From: Cloacibacillus porcorum | GTDB lineage: Bacteria > Synergistota > Synergistia > Synergistales > Synergistaceae | Length of the DNA stretch: 64,000 bases | Assembly (NCBI RefSeq): GCF_001701045.1 | Contig: NZ_CP016757.1 | Span: forward strand, 1,047,501-1,111,500 | Direction of reading: 5' to 3' | Shown: in pieces, positions 18,458 through 27,291 of the stretch | Position numbering within the stretch: the stretch's first letter is position 1 | Layout of the letters: each line of letters starts with the position of its first letter | Position numbers and translations under genes: made by a program | Notes under the pieces: generated by a model | Databases searched by the model: none | The model's input: the letters and a program-made list of their open reading frames with translations, nothing else | What the model was told of the DNA's origin: nothing

Positions 18458-18490
18458 TAAAAAAAGACCCGCGGCTGCCCGCGGGTCTTT
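18458..18490 (-). terminator. Terminator of the minus-strand DUF3798 gene
   Basis: AAAGACCCGCGG and its complement CCGCGGGTCTTT form a long stem. Read on the minus strand it ends in seven T. It lies 23 nt past the DUF3798 stop and just upstream of the spe promoter. Confidence 0.9.
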
Positions 18491-18512
18491 GGTATCTCAG
18501 ATATTGTTCCGC

Positions 18513-19718
18513 TTATTTGCCGCTGAACTTGATCTTCTGATATTTCTCAGGAACTTTGACGTCCGTAGCCTTCATGTAGCCCTTGCCGAGGATATATGTA
18601 TCCTGATAGATGAGCATCATGTTCTTCTTGGTTACGCCGGTTCCGAGGTCAGTGTAGTTCTGGCCGTTCCACTTCGCGCCGGGGGTGTACTCGGCGTAGC
18701 AGGCGAGGAGGTCTTTCTTGCTGTTGAGCTTCGCTTTGCCTTCTACTATGCGTTTGCCGAACTCTGAAAGGGCGGCGCTGTTCGTATAGCCATAGGAGTA
18801 GGCCCAGGTTCCCATGCGGCCCTTCGCGCCGGCGTCGGATACGGTCTTCTCAACCTTCTTGAGGATGACGGGCCAGTTGCCGGCTTCCTTCGTAAGGTCG
18901 ATGCCGAATGCTCCGGGGTAGCCCATGAGCGGTGAGGGAAGGTCGGCTTCGATGAAGTATCCGCCGTACTTTGCGAGCTGCTTGAGAAGCGGTTCGGTGT
19001 GGGCGTCGTTGGTGCAGAAGAAGGCGGTGTCTTTCCCGTACTTCTTGACCCATGCCGGCGTCTTTTCAAGGATGAACTGCTGGGCTCCGGCCACGCCTAC
19101 GTCGCTCGTGGGGTCGGGAGCCGTCTCAAAGACGAACTTGATGCCGAGGTCTTTGCAGGCCTGCTCCATGATCGCGCGGCGGCGTCCGAGAGTCTCGTAG
19201 CTCATGTGGCGCGGGAAGGAGATATGGACGAAGGTTTTGCATCCGAGCTTCTTCGCGGTGTCGATGATGAGGTATCCGCGTGATACGAAGTCGGCGTTGA
19301 TCGCCATGTCCGCGACGGAGGTGATGACGTTCGGGTCTTCATGGGCTTCGCCGGCGAAGCAGAGGATATCCTTCCTCTTCTCCTTAACGCGGCGGAAGGC
19401 TTCCGCTGTTCCCGGGATAGCCTGGTTGACGACGATGACCTTCATCTTAGGATCGTCGGCAAGTCCGGCGATCTGTGAGATAGTGGTCTCCATCTCCGAC
19501 ATAAAGTTGTCGGGATAGGTGAGGTGCTGGATCATACCGCCGTTTGCCACATCGCCGTATTTCTTGATCATCAGCTCTGCTCCACGAAGGTCGTCTTCGC
19601 TCTGTGATACGGTTCCGGTCACTATTCCAATGTGGAACGGCGCCTCGGCTGCCATTGCTGCTGTGCTTACGAAGAGCGCGAGCAGCGCCGCAAACAATAA
19701 AAGCATAGCTTTCTTCAT
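18513..19718 (-). CDS. DUF3798 solute-binding protein (copy 1)
   Basis: A 401-aa exported protein with a signal peptide (MLLLFAALLALFVSTAAMA) and the mature start APFHIGIVTGTVSQSEDDLR. The fold family (DUF3798) resembles periplasmic sugar or BMP-type binding proteins. It is closely related to the proteins at 21335 and 31408; shared landmarks are TYPDNFMSEMETTISQI, VHISFPRHMSYE and FETAPDPTSDVGVAGAQQF. It is divergent from the M24 peptidase and single-copy under its own promoter. ATG 19718 follows GGGAGG; the frame is open 15 codons further. The ligand is unknown. There is no lipobox. Confidence 0.85.
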   Translation of the reverse strand: MKKAMLLLFAALLALFVSTAAMAAEAPFHIGIVTGTVSQSEDDLRGAELMIKKYGDVANGGMIQHLTYPDNFMSEMETTISQIAGLADDPKMKVIVVNQAIPGTAEAFRRVKEKRKDILCFAGEAHEDPNVITSVADMAINADFVSRGYLIIDTAKKLGCKTFVHISFPRHMSYETLGRRRAIMEQACKDLGIKFVFETAPDPTSDVGVAGAQQFILEKTPAWVKKYGKDTAFFCTNDAHTEPLLKQLAKYGGYFIEADLPSPLMGYPGAFGIDLTKEAGNWPVILKKVEKTVSDAGAKGRMGTWAYSYGYTNSAALSEFGKRIVEGKAKLNSKKDLLACYAEYTPGAKWNGQNYTDLGTGVTKKNMMLIYQDTYILGKGYMKATDVKVPEKYQKIKFSGK

Positions 19719-19821
19719 GAGGATTCCTCCCAAGTTTTTTTGCCGCGTCTCGAAACTGTGCACTTAATTTTTTACGTAAACAATCTCTGGGAAGCGTGCG
19801 TCTGCCGCAGCAGATAGCCGG

Positions 19822-19851
19822 ATTATAGACTACCTGTCTTACGGCTGTCAA
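19822..19851 (-). promoter_or_regulatory. Promoter of DUF3798 copy 1
   Basis: On the minus strand, TTGACA, an 18-bp spacer and a perfect TATAAT. The leader to ATG 19718 is about 97 nt. Confidence 0.8.
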
Positions 19852-19941
19852 TAAAAAAGAGGTCTTATATATCAGTTAAACGTAGTGCATAACTAATTAA
19901 AATAGTAAATCTTTAAGTTGTATAGTGAAAATTTTCTGTGC

Positions 19942-19969
19942 TTGACATATTCCATACGTGGTTTAATAT
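19942..19969 (+). promoter_or_regulatory. Promoter of the aminopeptidase/importer genes
   Basis: TTGACA (19942-19947), a 16-bp spacer and TAATAT (19964-19969). The leader to the peptidase start is about 165 nt. The motif ATATATCAGT occurs both at about 19868 and 20032, flanking the two divergent promoters, and could be a regulator site. The rest of the 420-bp divergent region is AT-rich and shows no gene. Confidence 0.7.
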
Positions 19970-20139
19970 AAAGGCATATACAGTTCCGGGCCAGTTTTGG
20001 AGGCTAGTGGATAGTGTTTTTAGTTACCCGATATATCAGTAATTTAAGTAATAAAAAATAATGTGATTTACATTCGGTTTTTTGTTGAATCGCCTATAAG
20101 ACCGCTGAAAAATATCCTTACAGGAGGCAGTTGTCTACT

Positions 20140-21246
20140 ATGATAAAGAAAGAAAGAGTTGAACGTCTGGCGCAGACATTGAGGGAGAAGGGGCTTGACG
20201 CGCTTTATATCGGACCCTCAACGGACCTGGAGTATATCGGAGGCCTTGATACTCATCCAGACGAACGTGTACGCGGTTTGATGGTCGCTAAAGACGCACG
20301 CTGCTTTGCGATGACCCCGCTCCTCTATAAGGAGGAGATCGTCAACGCCTTCGGCGACGTTCCCTTCTATGCGGAATGGAACGACCACGAAGGGTTCACG
20401 GGGGCCTTTCGCCGCGGCTGCGAGCACCTTGGCGTCGTCGGCGGCAGGATAGCTTTCAATGACGGGGTCCGCGCGGTGGACATGCTGGCGGTACGCGACT
20501 CGATGCCGATGGAGATGGTCAACGGCGTGGATCTGCTTGCCGGACAGCGGTCGCAGAAGGATGATGATGAGCTTGAGCTGATGCGCGAGTCGTCGCGTAT
20601 CGTCGACAAGGTGGTTGCGAAGCTCCAGAAGTTTATCCGTCCCGGCATGAAGGAGCGCGACGTGGCGAAGAAGATCCCCGATTTCTTCGAGGAAGAGGGC
20701 GTTATCCAGATGTCCTTCAGCCCGATCGTCGCCAGCGGCCCTAACGGCTCGATGCCGCACTACTCGGGCGGAGAGCGTGTCATTGGGGAGAACGACATCA
20801 TCATCCTCGACCTCGGCGGCAGATACAAGAGTTATTGCTCCGATACGACGCGCACCCTCTTTACCGGCACGCCCACGGAAGAGATGAAAAAGATATACGA
20901 GATTGTGAAGCGGTCGCAGGCCGCTGGCGAGGCCGCCGTTAAACCCGGCGCGACGGGACAGGATGTAGACCGCGCGGCGCGTCAGGTTATCATCGACGCA
21001 GGTTACGGCGAATTTTTCTTCAACCGCGTAGGACACGGAGTCGGCCTTGCGGTGCATGAGAGCCCCTACATGATCGAGGGCAACGACGTTCCGCTTGCGC
21101 CCGGCAACGTATTCAGCGTAGAGCCTGGAATATACATCCCCGGTAAGTTCGGAGTGCGTATAGAGAATCTTGTGGCGGTACGCCCCGACGGCAGCGGTGA
21201 GGCACTGAACCACTTTACCCGCGAACTTACGGTCTGCGGGGACTGA
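20140..21246 (+). CDS. M24-family (Xaa-Pro type) metallopeptidase
   Basis: A 368-aa aminopeptidase P-like enzyme. Residues about 1-140 are the creatinase N-terminal domain. The catalytic part has the dimetal ligands in LDLGGRYKSYCSDTTRT (near 225), GHGVGLAVHESPY (near 298), EPGIYIPGKFGVRIEN (near 328). It lies between two DUF3798 genes and ahead of their importer, so it may process an imported peptide or proline derivative in the cytoplasm. AGGAGG ends 12 nt before ATG 20140; TTG 20131 is an alternative start. A broken copy of its 5' end occurs at 32818. Confidence 0.88.
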   Translation: MIKKERVERLAQTLREKGLDALYIGPSTDLEYIGGLDTHPDERVRGLMVAKDARCFAMTPLLYKEEIVNAFGDVPFYAEWNDHEGFTGAFRRGCEHLGVVGGRIAFNDGVRAVDMLAVRDSMPMEMVNGVDLLAGQRSQKDDDELELMRESSRIVDKVVAKLQKFIRPGMKERDVAKKIPDFFEEEGVIQMSFSPIVASGPNGSMPHYSGGERVIGENDIIILDLGGRYKSYCSDTTRTLFTGTPTEEMKKIYEIVKRSQAAGEAAVKPGATGQDVDRAARQVIIDAGYGEFFFNRVGHGVGLAVHESPYMIEGNDVPLAPGNVFSVEPGIYIPGKFGVRIENLVAVRPDGSGEALNHFTRELTVCGD

Positions 21247-21257
21247 TCTGTTGAAAG

Positions 21258-21298
21258 ACACGGAAGGGACATCTGTATAGTTTCCCTTCCGTGTTTTC
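21258..21298 (+). terminator. Terminator or attenuator after the peptidase gene
   Basis: ACACGGAAGGGA and TCCCTTCCGTGT form a 12-bp stem around a 12-nt loop, followed by TTTTC. The next gene starts 37 nt later with no clear promoter of its own, so partial read-through is likely. Confidence 0.75.
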
Positions 21299-21334
21299 AA
21301 TATATGTACCTAATTTGAGGAGGAACGATTTATC

Positions 21335-22525
21335 ATGAGAAAAGCAACGGTCTTTCTTTTCACATTGATCGCCGCGTCATTTTTGGCGACGGCGGCCTTC
21401 GCCGATGCTCCCTTCCACATCGGAGTCGCAACGCTTACCGTCTCCCAGGCCGAAGATACCTACCGCGGCGCCGAACGGCTTATCAAGGAATATGGTGATG
21501 TAGCAAACGGCGGCATGATCAAGCATGTCACAATGCCCGACAACTTTATGTCGGAGATGGAGACGACGATCTCCCAGATAGTCGGACTCGCCGACGACCC
21601 CAAGGTAAAGGTCATCGTCGTTGACGACGCGATTCCCGGAACGACGGAAGCCTTCCGCCGCGTTAAGGAGAAGAGAAAAGATATCCTCTGCTTCGCCGGA
21701 GAGCCGCAGGAAGATCCGAACGTGATCACAAGCACGGCGGACTTCGCGATCGGTGTCGACAACATCATGCGCGGATACCTCATCATCAACACCGCGAAGA
21801 AGCTTGGCGCTAAGACCTTCGTCCATATCTCCTTCCCGCGCCACATGAGCTACGAGCTGCTTTCACGCCGCCGCGCGATCATGGAGCAGGCCTGCAAAGA
21901 TCTCGGACTCAAGTTTGCCTTTGAGACGGCTCCAGACCCCACGAGCGACGTAGGCGTAGCCGGAGCGCAGCAGTTCATCCTTGAAAAGGTCCCCGCGTGG
22001 GTCCAGAAATACGGCAAGGATTCAGCCTTCTTCTGCACCAACGACGCCCAGACCGAACCGCTCCTTAAGCAGGTCGCCAAGCAGGGCGCGATCTTTGTCG
22101 AACCGGACCTTCCCTCACCGCTTATGGGTTACCCCGGAGCCTTCGGTATCGACCTTAAGGATGAGGCCGGAGACTGGCCCGCAATCATGAAGAAGGTAGA
22201 AAAGGCCGTAATCGACGCCGGCGGTAAGGGACGCATGGGAACATGGCCCTACTCGTACGGCTGGAGCACCGTCTGCGCCCTCGCCGAATATGGCAAGCGC
22301 ATAACCGAAGGCAAAGCGAAGCTCTATAACCTTAAAGACCTCTGGAAGTGCTATGACAAGTATACCCCAGGTGCGGAATGGAACGGCGCTCCCTACTATG
22401 ACATGGCGAAACAGATGAAGATAAAGAAGTTTGTCCTCGTCTATGAGGATACCTATGTCTTTGGCCGCGGCTACATGGGCGTAACCAAGGAAAAGGTTCC
22501 TGAGAAGTACATCAAACTTAAGTAG
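21335..22525 (+). CDS. DUF3798 solute-binding protein (copy 2)
   Basis: A 396-aa exported binding protein, signal peptide LFTLIAASFLATAAFA, then DAPFHIGVATLTVSQAEDT. It is collinear with copy 1 at 18513 and clearly a duplicate (VHISFPRHMSYELLSRRRAI, TAPDPTSDVGVAGAQQFI). It heads the importer genes at 22712-26485 and is the probable partner of that ABC transporter. It is separated from them by a terminator, a common device for making more binding protein than membrane complex. GGAGGA precedes ATG 21335. Confidence 0.87.
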   Translation: MRKATVFLFTLIAASFLATAAFADAPFHIGVATLTVSQAEDTYRGAERLIKEYGDVANGGMIKHVTMPDNFMSEMETTISQIVGLADDPKVKVIVVDDAIPGTTEAFRRVKEKRKDILCFAGEPQEDPNVITSTADFAIGVDNIMRGYLIINTAKKLGAKTFVHISFPRHMSYELLSRRRAIMEQACKDLGLKFAFETAPDPTSDVGVAGAQQFILEKVPAWVQKYGKDSAFFCTNDAQTEPLLKQVAKQGAIFVEPDLPSPLMGYPGAFGIDLKDEAGDWPAIMKKVEKAVIDAGGKGRMGTWPYSYGWSTVCALAEYGKRITEGKAKLYNLKDLWKCYDKYTPGAEWNGAPYYDMAKQMKIKKFVLVYEDTYVFGRGYMGVTKEKVPEKYIKLK

Positions 22526-22544
22526 CACTTCAAGATAATGCCAT

Positions 22545-22580
22545 AAAGTCTTTCCGGCGTTTTGCGCCGGAAAGACTTTT
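22545..22580 (+). terminator. Terminator between binding protein and ATPase genes
   Basis: AAAGTCTTTCCGGCG and CGCCGGAAAGACTTT form a perfect 15-bp stem with loop TTTTG, ending in four T. Likely a partial terminator within the transport operon. Confidence 0.9.
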
Positions 22581-22711
22581 GTAAAGTAACGGCACACACC
22601 GGATGGCAGTTCTTCTTGTGTTTTTAAGTAAAAACCACTAAGATACATCATGCTTTGTCCATTAAAGTGAAACGACAAAGATATATTTAGGTAAATTAAG
22701 AGGTGAAATGT

Positions 22712-24322
22712 ATGTCCATGGAAATTCCCCTTTTGAAGATGGAGAACATCGGAAAAGAATATTTCGGCAACCGGGTTCTTCAGGGTGTAACATTTTCACT
22801 GCGGCCCGGAGAGATAATGGGGCTGGTCGGAGAAAATGGCGCGGGAAAATCAACCTTGATGAATATCCTCTTCGGGATGCCGGTCATTCAGGAGACGGGT
22901 GGATATGAGGGGAAAATTATTATCGACGGGCAGGAGGTTCATTTCAAAGATCCTCTAGACGCCCTCGAAGCCGGCATTGGAATGGTCCATCAGGAATTTT
23001 CTCTGATCCCAGGCTTTACGGCCACGGAAAATATTCTTTTGAACAGGGAATCTGTCAAGTACAATGCGCTTGTGGAGGTATTCGGCGAAAGGCTGATGAC
23101 GCTTAACAGACCGGATATGAGGTCAAGGGCCGAGAAGGCCATCAAGACGCTCGGCGTCGACCTCAGCCCCGAGACGCTGATCAGCGAAATGCCGGTAGGC
23201 CACAAACAGTTTACCGAGATCGCGCGCGAAATAGACAGACGTAAGACGAGGCTTCTCGTCCTTGACGAACCGACGGCAGTCCTTGCCGAGAGCGAGGCGA
23301 CCGTCCTTATTTCGGCTCTCAAAACACTTTCCAAACAGGGTATAGCAATAATATTTATTTCGCACAGACTTCAGGAGATCATTGATCTCTGCGACAAGCT
23401 TATCGTACTCCGTGACGGCCGCGTCATACAGGAGGCGTACACAAAGGATACCAACGTCCGCCAGATAGCCTCTTGGATGGTTGACAGAAAGGGCGACAAA
23501 GCGGAAGAGGAAAAAGCGGAAAAGACGGAGAAAAAGATCGGTGACGTCATTTTGCGTACGGAGCATCTTTGGGTCGACATGCCCGGAGAGACGGTACGCG
23601 ACGTATCTATCGAGGTCCGCCAGGGCGAGATCCTCGGCTTCGGTGGACTGGCCGGACAGGGAAAGGTCGGTATCTCCAACGGTATCATGGGACTCTACGC
23701 CGCGGGCGGAAAGGTATTCCTGCGCGGCAAGGAGATAAAGCTCAACGACCCTGACGCCTCTCTGAAAGAGGGTATGGCCTTCGTTTCGGAAGACCGCAGA
23801 GGCGTGGGGCTTCTGCTTGAAGAGGGAATCGATTGGAATATAACCTTCACCGCGATGCAGGTGCAGGAAAAGTTTATTAAAAAGCTGCTTGGCGGCCTCG
23901 TCAAGTGGCGTGACGACAAAGCGGTGGATGAATGCACACGGGAGTATATAAAATCACTCGAGATCCGCTGCACAGGCCCCAACCAGCGCGCGATAGAGCT
24001 CTCCGGCGGAAACCAGCAGAAGGTATGTCTTGCGAAGGCCTTTGCCGTAAACCCGGAGATACTCTTTGTATCAGAGCCGACGCGCGGTATTGACGTCGGC
24101 GCGAAGAAGCTTGTTCTTGATACGCTGCGCAAGGTCAACGAAGAGGACGGAACGACGATCATCATGACCTCCTCCGAGCTGGAAGAGCTGCGTTCCATCT
24201 GTGACCGCATAGCAATAATAAACGAAGGCAAGGTATCCGGCATCCTGCCGGCGTCGGCGCCCGCCGAAGAATTCGGACTGCTGATGCTCGGTCACGTCGA
24301 AGAGCCCGCTGCCGTAAATTGA
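22712..24322 (+). CDS. Double-domain ABC transporter ATPase (DUF3798 module 1)
   Basis: A 536-aa protein with two ABC domains, as in sugar and nucleoside (RbsA/YufO-type) importers. Domain 1: Walker A GENGAGKST, VLDEPTAVL, FISHRL. Domain 2 (from about 265): degenerate Walker A GGLAGQGKV, signature LSGGNQQK, FVSEPTRGIDVGAKK. Asp of Walker B is replaced by Ser-Glu, usual for the second half of this class. Residues about 258-268 are a Glu/Lys-rich linker. ATG 22712 follows AGAGG by 8 nt. The permeases follow. Confidence 0.9.
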   Translation: MSMEIPLLKMENIGKEYFGNRVLQGVTFSLRPGEIMGLVGENGAGKSTLMNILFGMPVIQETGGYEGKIIIDGQEVHFKDPLDALEAGIGMVHQEFSLIPGFTATENILLNRESVKYNALVEVFGERLMTLNRPDMRSRAEKAIKTLGVDLSPETLISEMPVGHKQFTEIAREIDRRKTRLLVLDEPTAVLAESEATVLISALKTLSKQGIAIIFISHRLQEIIDLCDKLIVLRDGRVIQEAYTKDTNVRQIASWMVDRKGDKAEEEKAEKTEKKIGDVILRTEHLWVDMPGETVRDVSIEVRQGEILGFGGLAGQGKVGISNGIMGLYAAGGKVFLRGKEIKLNDPDASLKEGMAFVSEDRRGVGLLLEEGIDWNITFTAMQVQEKFIKKLLGGLVKWRDDKAVDECTREYIKSLEIRCTGPNQRAIELSGGNQQKVCLAKAFAVNPEILFVSEPTRGIDVGAKKLVLDTLRKVNEEDGTTIIMTSSELEELRSICDRIAIINEGKVSGILPASAPAEEFGLLMLGHVEEPAAVN

Positions 24323-24347
24323 TAAAGGGAACGCAGGTGAGCAAAAA

Positions 24348-25394
24348 ATGAAGAACAAACTACAAGAATTTATTGAAAACGCAGGATGGCCGCGAATAAT
24401 AATCGCTCTCTTCCTGTTCGCGCTCTTTATCGCCGCACCCTTTGTGGGCGTAAGGATCGACGCGTCGCTTTCCGATACGCTTGTGCGCGTCGGAATGAAC
24501 GGGATACTTGTCCTTGCGATGGTCCCGATGGTACAGTCGGGCTGCGGTCTTAACTTTGGACTGCCGCTTGGCATCATCGCCGGTCTCCTTGGCGCCGTCA
24601 CCTCGATTCAGATCGGCGTCAAAGGCAGCGTCGGTTTTCTCATCGCTGCGGCGATCGCCATCCCCATAGCCGTCGTTCTCGGATGGCTGTACGGACAGCT
24701 GCTGAACCGCGTCAAAGGTGACGAAATGATGATCGCGACTTATGTTGGATTCTCGTCGGTCGCCCTCATGTGTATAGCCTGGCTGCTGCTTCCCTACACG
24801 AGCCCGACGATGATCTGGGGGTACGGCGGCTCCGGACTCCGTACGACGATAAGCGTTGAGGGCTATTGGCTCAACGCGCTCAGCAAATACATAAACATCC
24901 AGATAGGCGAATTCTTCTATGTGCCGGTAGGAATGTTCCTCTTCTTCGCCTTTGTGGCCTTCCTCGTATGGGCCTTCTTCCGGACCAAGATAGGGACGGC
25001 GGTGACGGCGGTTGGTTCCAACCCCGAATTCGCGCGTGCCTCCGGCATCAACGTTGACCGCATGCGTACTATCTCCGTCATTCTCTCGACTGTGCTTGGC
25101 GCGCTCGGCATCCTCGTCTACGAGCAGAGCTTTGGATTCATCCAGCTCTACATGGGTCCCTTCTACATGGCCTTCCCGGCGGTCGCCGCGATCCTGCTTG
25201 GCGGTGCCTCCGTCAATAAGGCGTCGATGATCAACGTCGTGGTCGGGACATTTCTTTTTCAGGGAATACTGACCATGACGCCTTCAGTAATCAACAGCGT
25301 CATGCAGACGGACATGTCGGAAGTTATCCGCATCATCGTCAGTAACGGTATGATCCTCTACGCTCTCACGAGGAAAGTGACGGTGAAACGCTAA
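24348..25394 (+). CDS. ABC transporter permease (BPD_transp_2 type), module 1 subunit A
   Basis: A 348-aa integral membrane protein with about 9-10 hydrophobic segments of the branched-chain amino acid/ribose permease family. Family landmarks are GLNFGLPLGIIAGLLGA, the cytoplasmic loop TAVGSNPEFARASGI and LGGASVNKASMINVVVGTFL. The stop overlaps the next start by one base (25394). Its paralog in the second module is at 28596. Substrate unknown. Confidence 0.87.
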   Translation: MKNKLQEFIENAGWPRIIIALFLFALFIAAPFVGVRIDASLSDTLVRVGMNGILVLAMVPMVQSGCGLNFGLPLGIIAGLLGAVTSIQIGVKGSVGFLIAAAIAIPIAVVLGWLYGQLLNRVKGDEMMIATYVGFSSVALMCIAWLLLPYTSPTMIWGYGGSGLRTTISVEGYWLNALSKYINIQIGEFFYVPVGMFLFFAFVAFLVWAFFRTKIGTAVTAVGSNPEFARASGINVDRMRTISVILSTVLGALGILVYEQSFGFIQLYMGPFYMAFPAVAAILLGGASVNKASMINVVVGTFLFQGILTMTPSVINSVMQTDMSEVIRIIVSNGMILYALTRKVTVKR

Positions 25395-26485
25395 TGGCTA
25401 ACAAGAATCGTGAACTGAAAAATATTCTGGCCGACTACGCGGTGCCGATAGTCTTTATCGGACTCTCCGCGCTCGCTATCCCGCTTTCGGGTTTCTCCGC
25501 CACATATCTGATCCAGGAAATGTTCACGCGTCTGGCGAGAAACTCCTTCCTCGTCCTCTCGCTGCTCATCCCGATTCTCGCGGGAATGGGACTTAACTTT
25601 GGTATGGTCCTCGGTGCGATGGCGGGACAGATCGGGCTCATTTTCGTCACTGACTGGGCCGTCGTCGGCTGGGAGGGGATGCTGCTCGCCGCAATCGTGG
25701 GAATGCCCATTGCGGTCGTACTAGGCTACATCTGCGGCGCGGTCCTCAACCGGGCGAAGGGCCGTGAAATGGTGACGTCGTATATACTTGGGTTCTTCAT
25801 CAACGGCGTCTATCAGCTGATCGTGCTCTACTGTATGGGCAATATCATTCCGATATCGAACCCGCAGCTGGTCCTCTCACGCGGATATGGCATACGCAAC
25901 GCGATAAACCTCACCGGGGTTCGTCACGTTCTCGATAATCTCATTCCATTTAAGATCGGCACGATCGACGTACCGGTGGCGACCTTCATACTGATCGGCG
26001 TATTCTGCCTCTTCATCATCTGGTTCCGCCGCACGAAGCTTGGACAGGATATGCGTGCGATCGGGCAGGATATGGCGGTAGCGGATTCGGCCGGTATTCC
26101 AGTGGAACGTACAAGGATAATCGCGATCGTGATCTCCACGGTGCTGGCCTGCTTCGGGCAGATAATCTTCCTTCAGAATATTGGTACGATGAATACGTAC
26201 AACAGCCATGACCAGGCCGGTATGTTCGCTATCGCCGCCATCCTTATCGGCGGAGCCTCCGTAAGCCGCGCGACTATCGCCAACGTCTTTGTCGGCGTCG
26301 TGCTTTTCCACCTGATGTTCGTCGTTTCACCGATGGCGGGTAAGGAGCTTATCGGGCAGGCGCAGTTGGGAGAATATTTCCGTGTCTTTGTCTCCTACGG
26401 CATTATTGCGCTGGCTCTCGTTCTCCATGCCTGGAAGCGTCAGCGTGATAAGATTGAGGCCAGAAGAAACCTGAGAGGAGAATAG
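25394..26485 (+). CDS. ABC transporter permease, module 1 subunit B
   Basis: A 363-aa partner permease of the same family: LIPILAGMGLNFGMVLGAMA, IGQDMAVADSAGIPVERTRI (coupling loop) and IGGASVSRATIANVFVGVVL. Together with 24348-25394 it forms the heterodimeric channel. The related gene at 27292 is 71 residues longer. It is followed after 2 nt by a small membrane-anchored protein. Confidence 0.87.
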   Translation: MANKNRELKNILADYAVPIVFIGLSALAIPLSGFSATYLIQEMFTRLARNSFLVLSLLIPILAGMGLNFGMVLGAMAGQIGLIFVTDWAVVGWEGMLLAAIVGMPIAVVLGYICGAVLNRAKGREMVTSYILGFFINGVYQLIVLYCMGNIIPISNPQLVLSRGYGIRNAINLTGVRHVLDNLIPFKIGTIDVPVATFILIGVFCLFIIWFRRTKLGQDMRAIGQDMAVADSAGIPVERTRIIAIVISTVLACFGQIIFLQNIGTMNTYNSHDQAGMFAIAAILIGGASVSRATIANVFVGVVLFHLMFVVSPMAGKELIGQAQLGEYFRVFVSYGIIALALVLHAWKRQRDKIEARRNLRGE

Positions 26486-26487
26486 CC

Positions 26488-26976
26488 ATGACGACCAATA
26501 TCAATAAAAAGAGGCTGGTCATACGCTTGGCGCTGGTAGCGCTTCTTGTCCTCCTCTGCTTTGTCCTCTACTATATCGGCAAGGAGCACGAGGTGCTGCT
26601 TGATAACAAGAACGTAACTATCGAAGGCCGCGAGTATCAGGAGATCCCCTATATGAACGTGGTCGTAGACGGTGACGAGGATAAGGCGCTGGAGTTCTAC
26701 GCCGGCGACCGCGATGTCGTTAAACTCAAAGGCCCGAGCCATACGCTCAAGATAAGCGTCATCAACGAAGACACAGAAGAGGTCACCAAGACAGTGGAAT
26801 ACAAGCTCAGCCTGGGATCAATATCGAGCACGATGTATTCGCTGCCCGCTATCGTCGAAAGCGCGCCCAACGCGGAACTTCCGCTGCCCAACGCCAACGC
26901 AGTGGAGGAGAGCAGCGGCGGAGATGCTCAGCAGGAAACGATACCGTCCACCGAGGCGCCGGTACTTTCAGACTAA
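26488..26976 (+). CDS. Small membrane-anchored protein of the importer operon (DUF6672-like)
   Basis: A 162-aa protein with one N-terminal helix (LVIRLALVALLVLLCFVLYY) and an extracytoplasmic domain of about 85 residues rich in beta-strand pattern (NVTIEGREYQEIPYMNVVVD). The tail is Glu/Ser/Pro-rich. I recall this kind of protein from similar Synergistota importer operons as DUF6672, but cannot check it. Tight spacing to the permease suggests it is an accessory subunit. Module 2 has no such gene in the window. Confidence 0.65.
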   Translation: MTTNINKKRLVIRLALVALLVLLCFVLYYIGKEHEVLLDNKNVTIEGREYQEIPYMNVVVDGDEDKALEFYAGDRDVVKLKGPSHTLKISVINEDTEEVTKTVEYKLSLGSISSTMYSLPAIVESAPNAELPLPNANAVEESSGGDAQQETIPSTEAPVLSD

Positions 26977-27001
26977 AGCGTAAACAAGAACAATACAAAA
27001 T

Positions 27002-27034
27002 AAAGAATGCTCCCCCAGCGGGGAGCATTCTTTT
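27002..27034 (+). terminator. Terminator of importer module 1
   Basis: AAAGAATGCTCCCC, loop CAG, GGGGAGCATTCTTTT: a 13-bp stem with a T tract. Confidence 0.92.
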
Positions 27035-27218
27035 GTCTCCTGAATTGCTACAGCTCATCCCGAGAAAGATCAGATTCAAAGGATGTAACAACAAATTTCA
27101 ATAATAAAAGACGCATATGCGGATATTTTTAGTCTATAGCTGATTTTTTAACTATATTTGGCTGGATGATGCAGGAATTAAGGTTATCCTGTCTCAACTG
27201 TGCTCGGCATAACATGAA

Positions 27219-27250
27219 ACGGAAGGAAAGCCCTTGAGCCTCCCTTCCGT
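27219..27250 (-). terminator. Terminator of importer module 2
   Basis: On the minus strand, ACGGAAGG and CCTTCCGT form an 8-bp stem, followed by TTT. The loop is 16 nt, so it is weaker than its convergent partner. Confidence 0.6.
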
Positions 27251-27291
27251 AATTCATCTTTCGTGCGGTTCAATCAGAGGTAATGTTTTTG

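Larger units (their letters stand above)
26977..27291. other. Convergent intergenic region between the two importer modules
   Basis: This 315-bp stretch holds the plus-strand terminator at 27002-27033, an AT-rich middle without a gene, and the minus-strand terminator near 27219-27250. It is the meeting point of the two mirrored modules. Confidence 0.7.
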
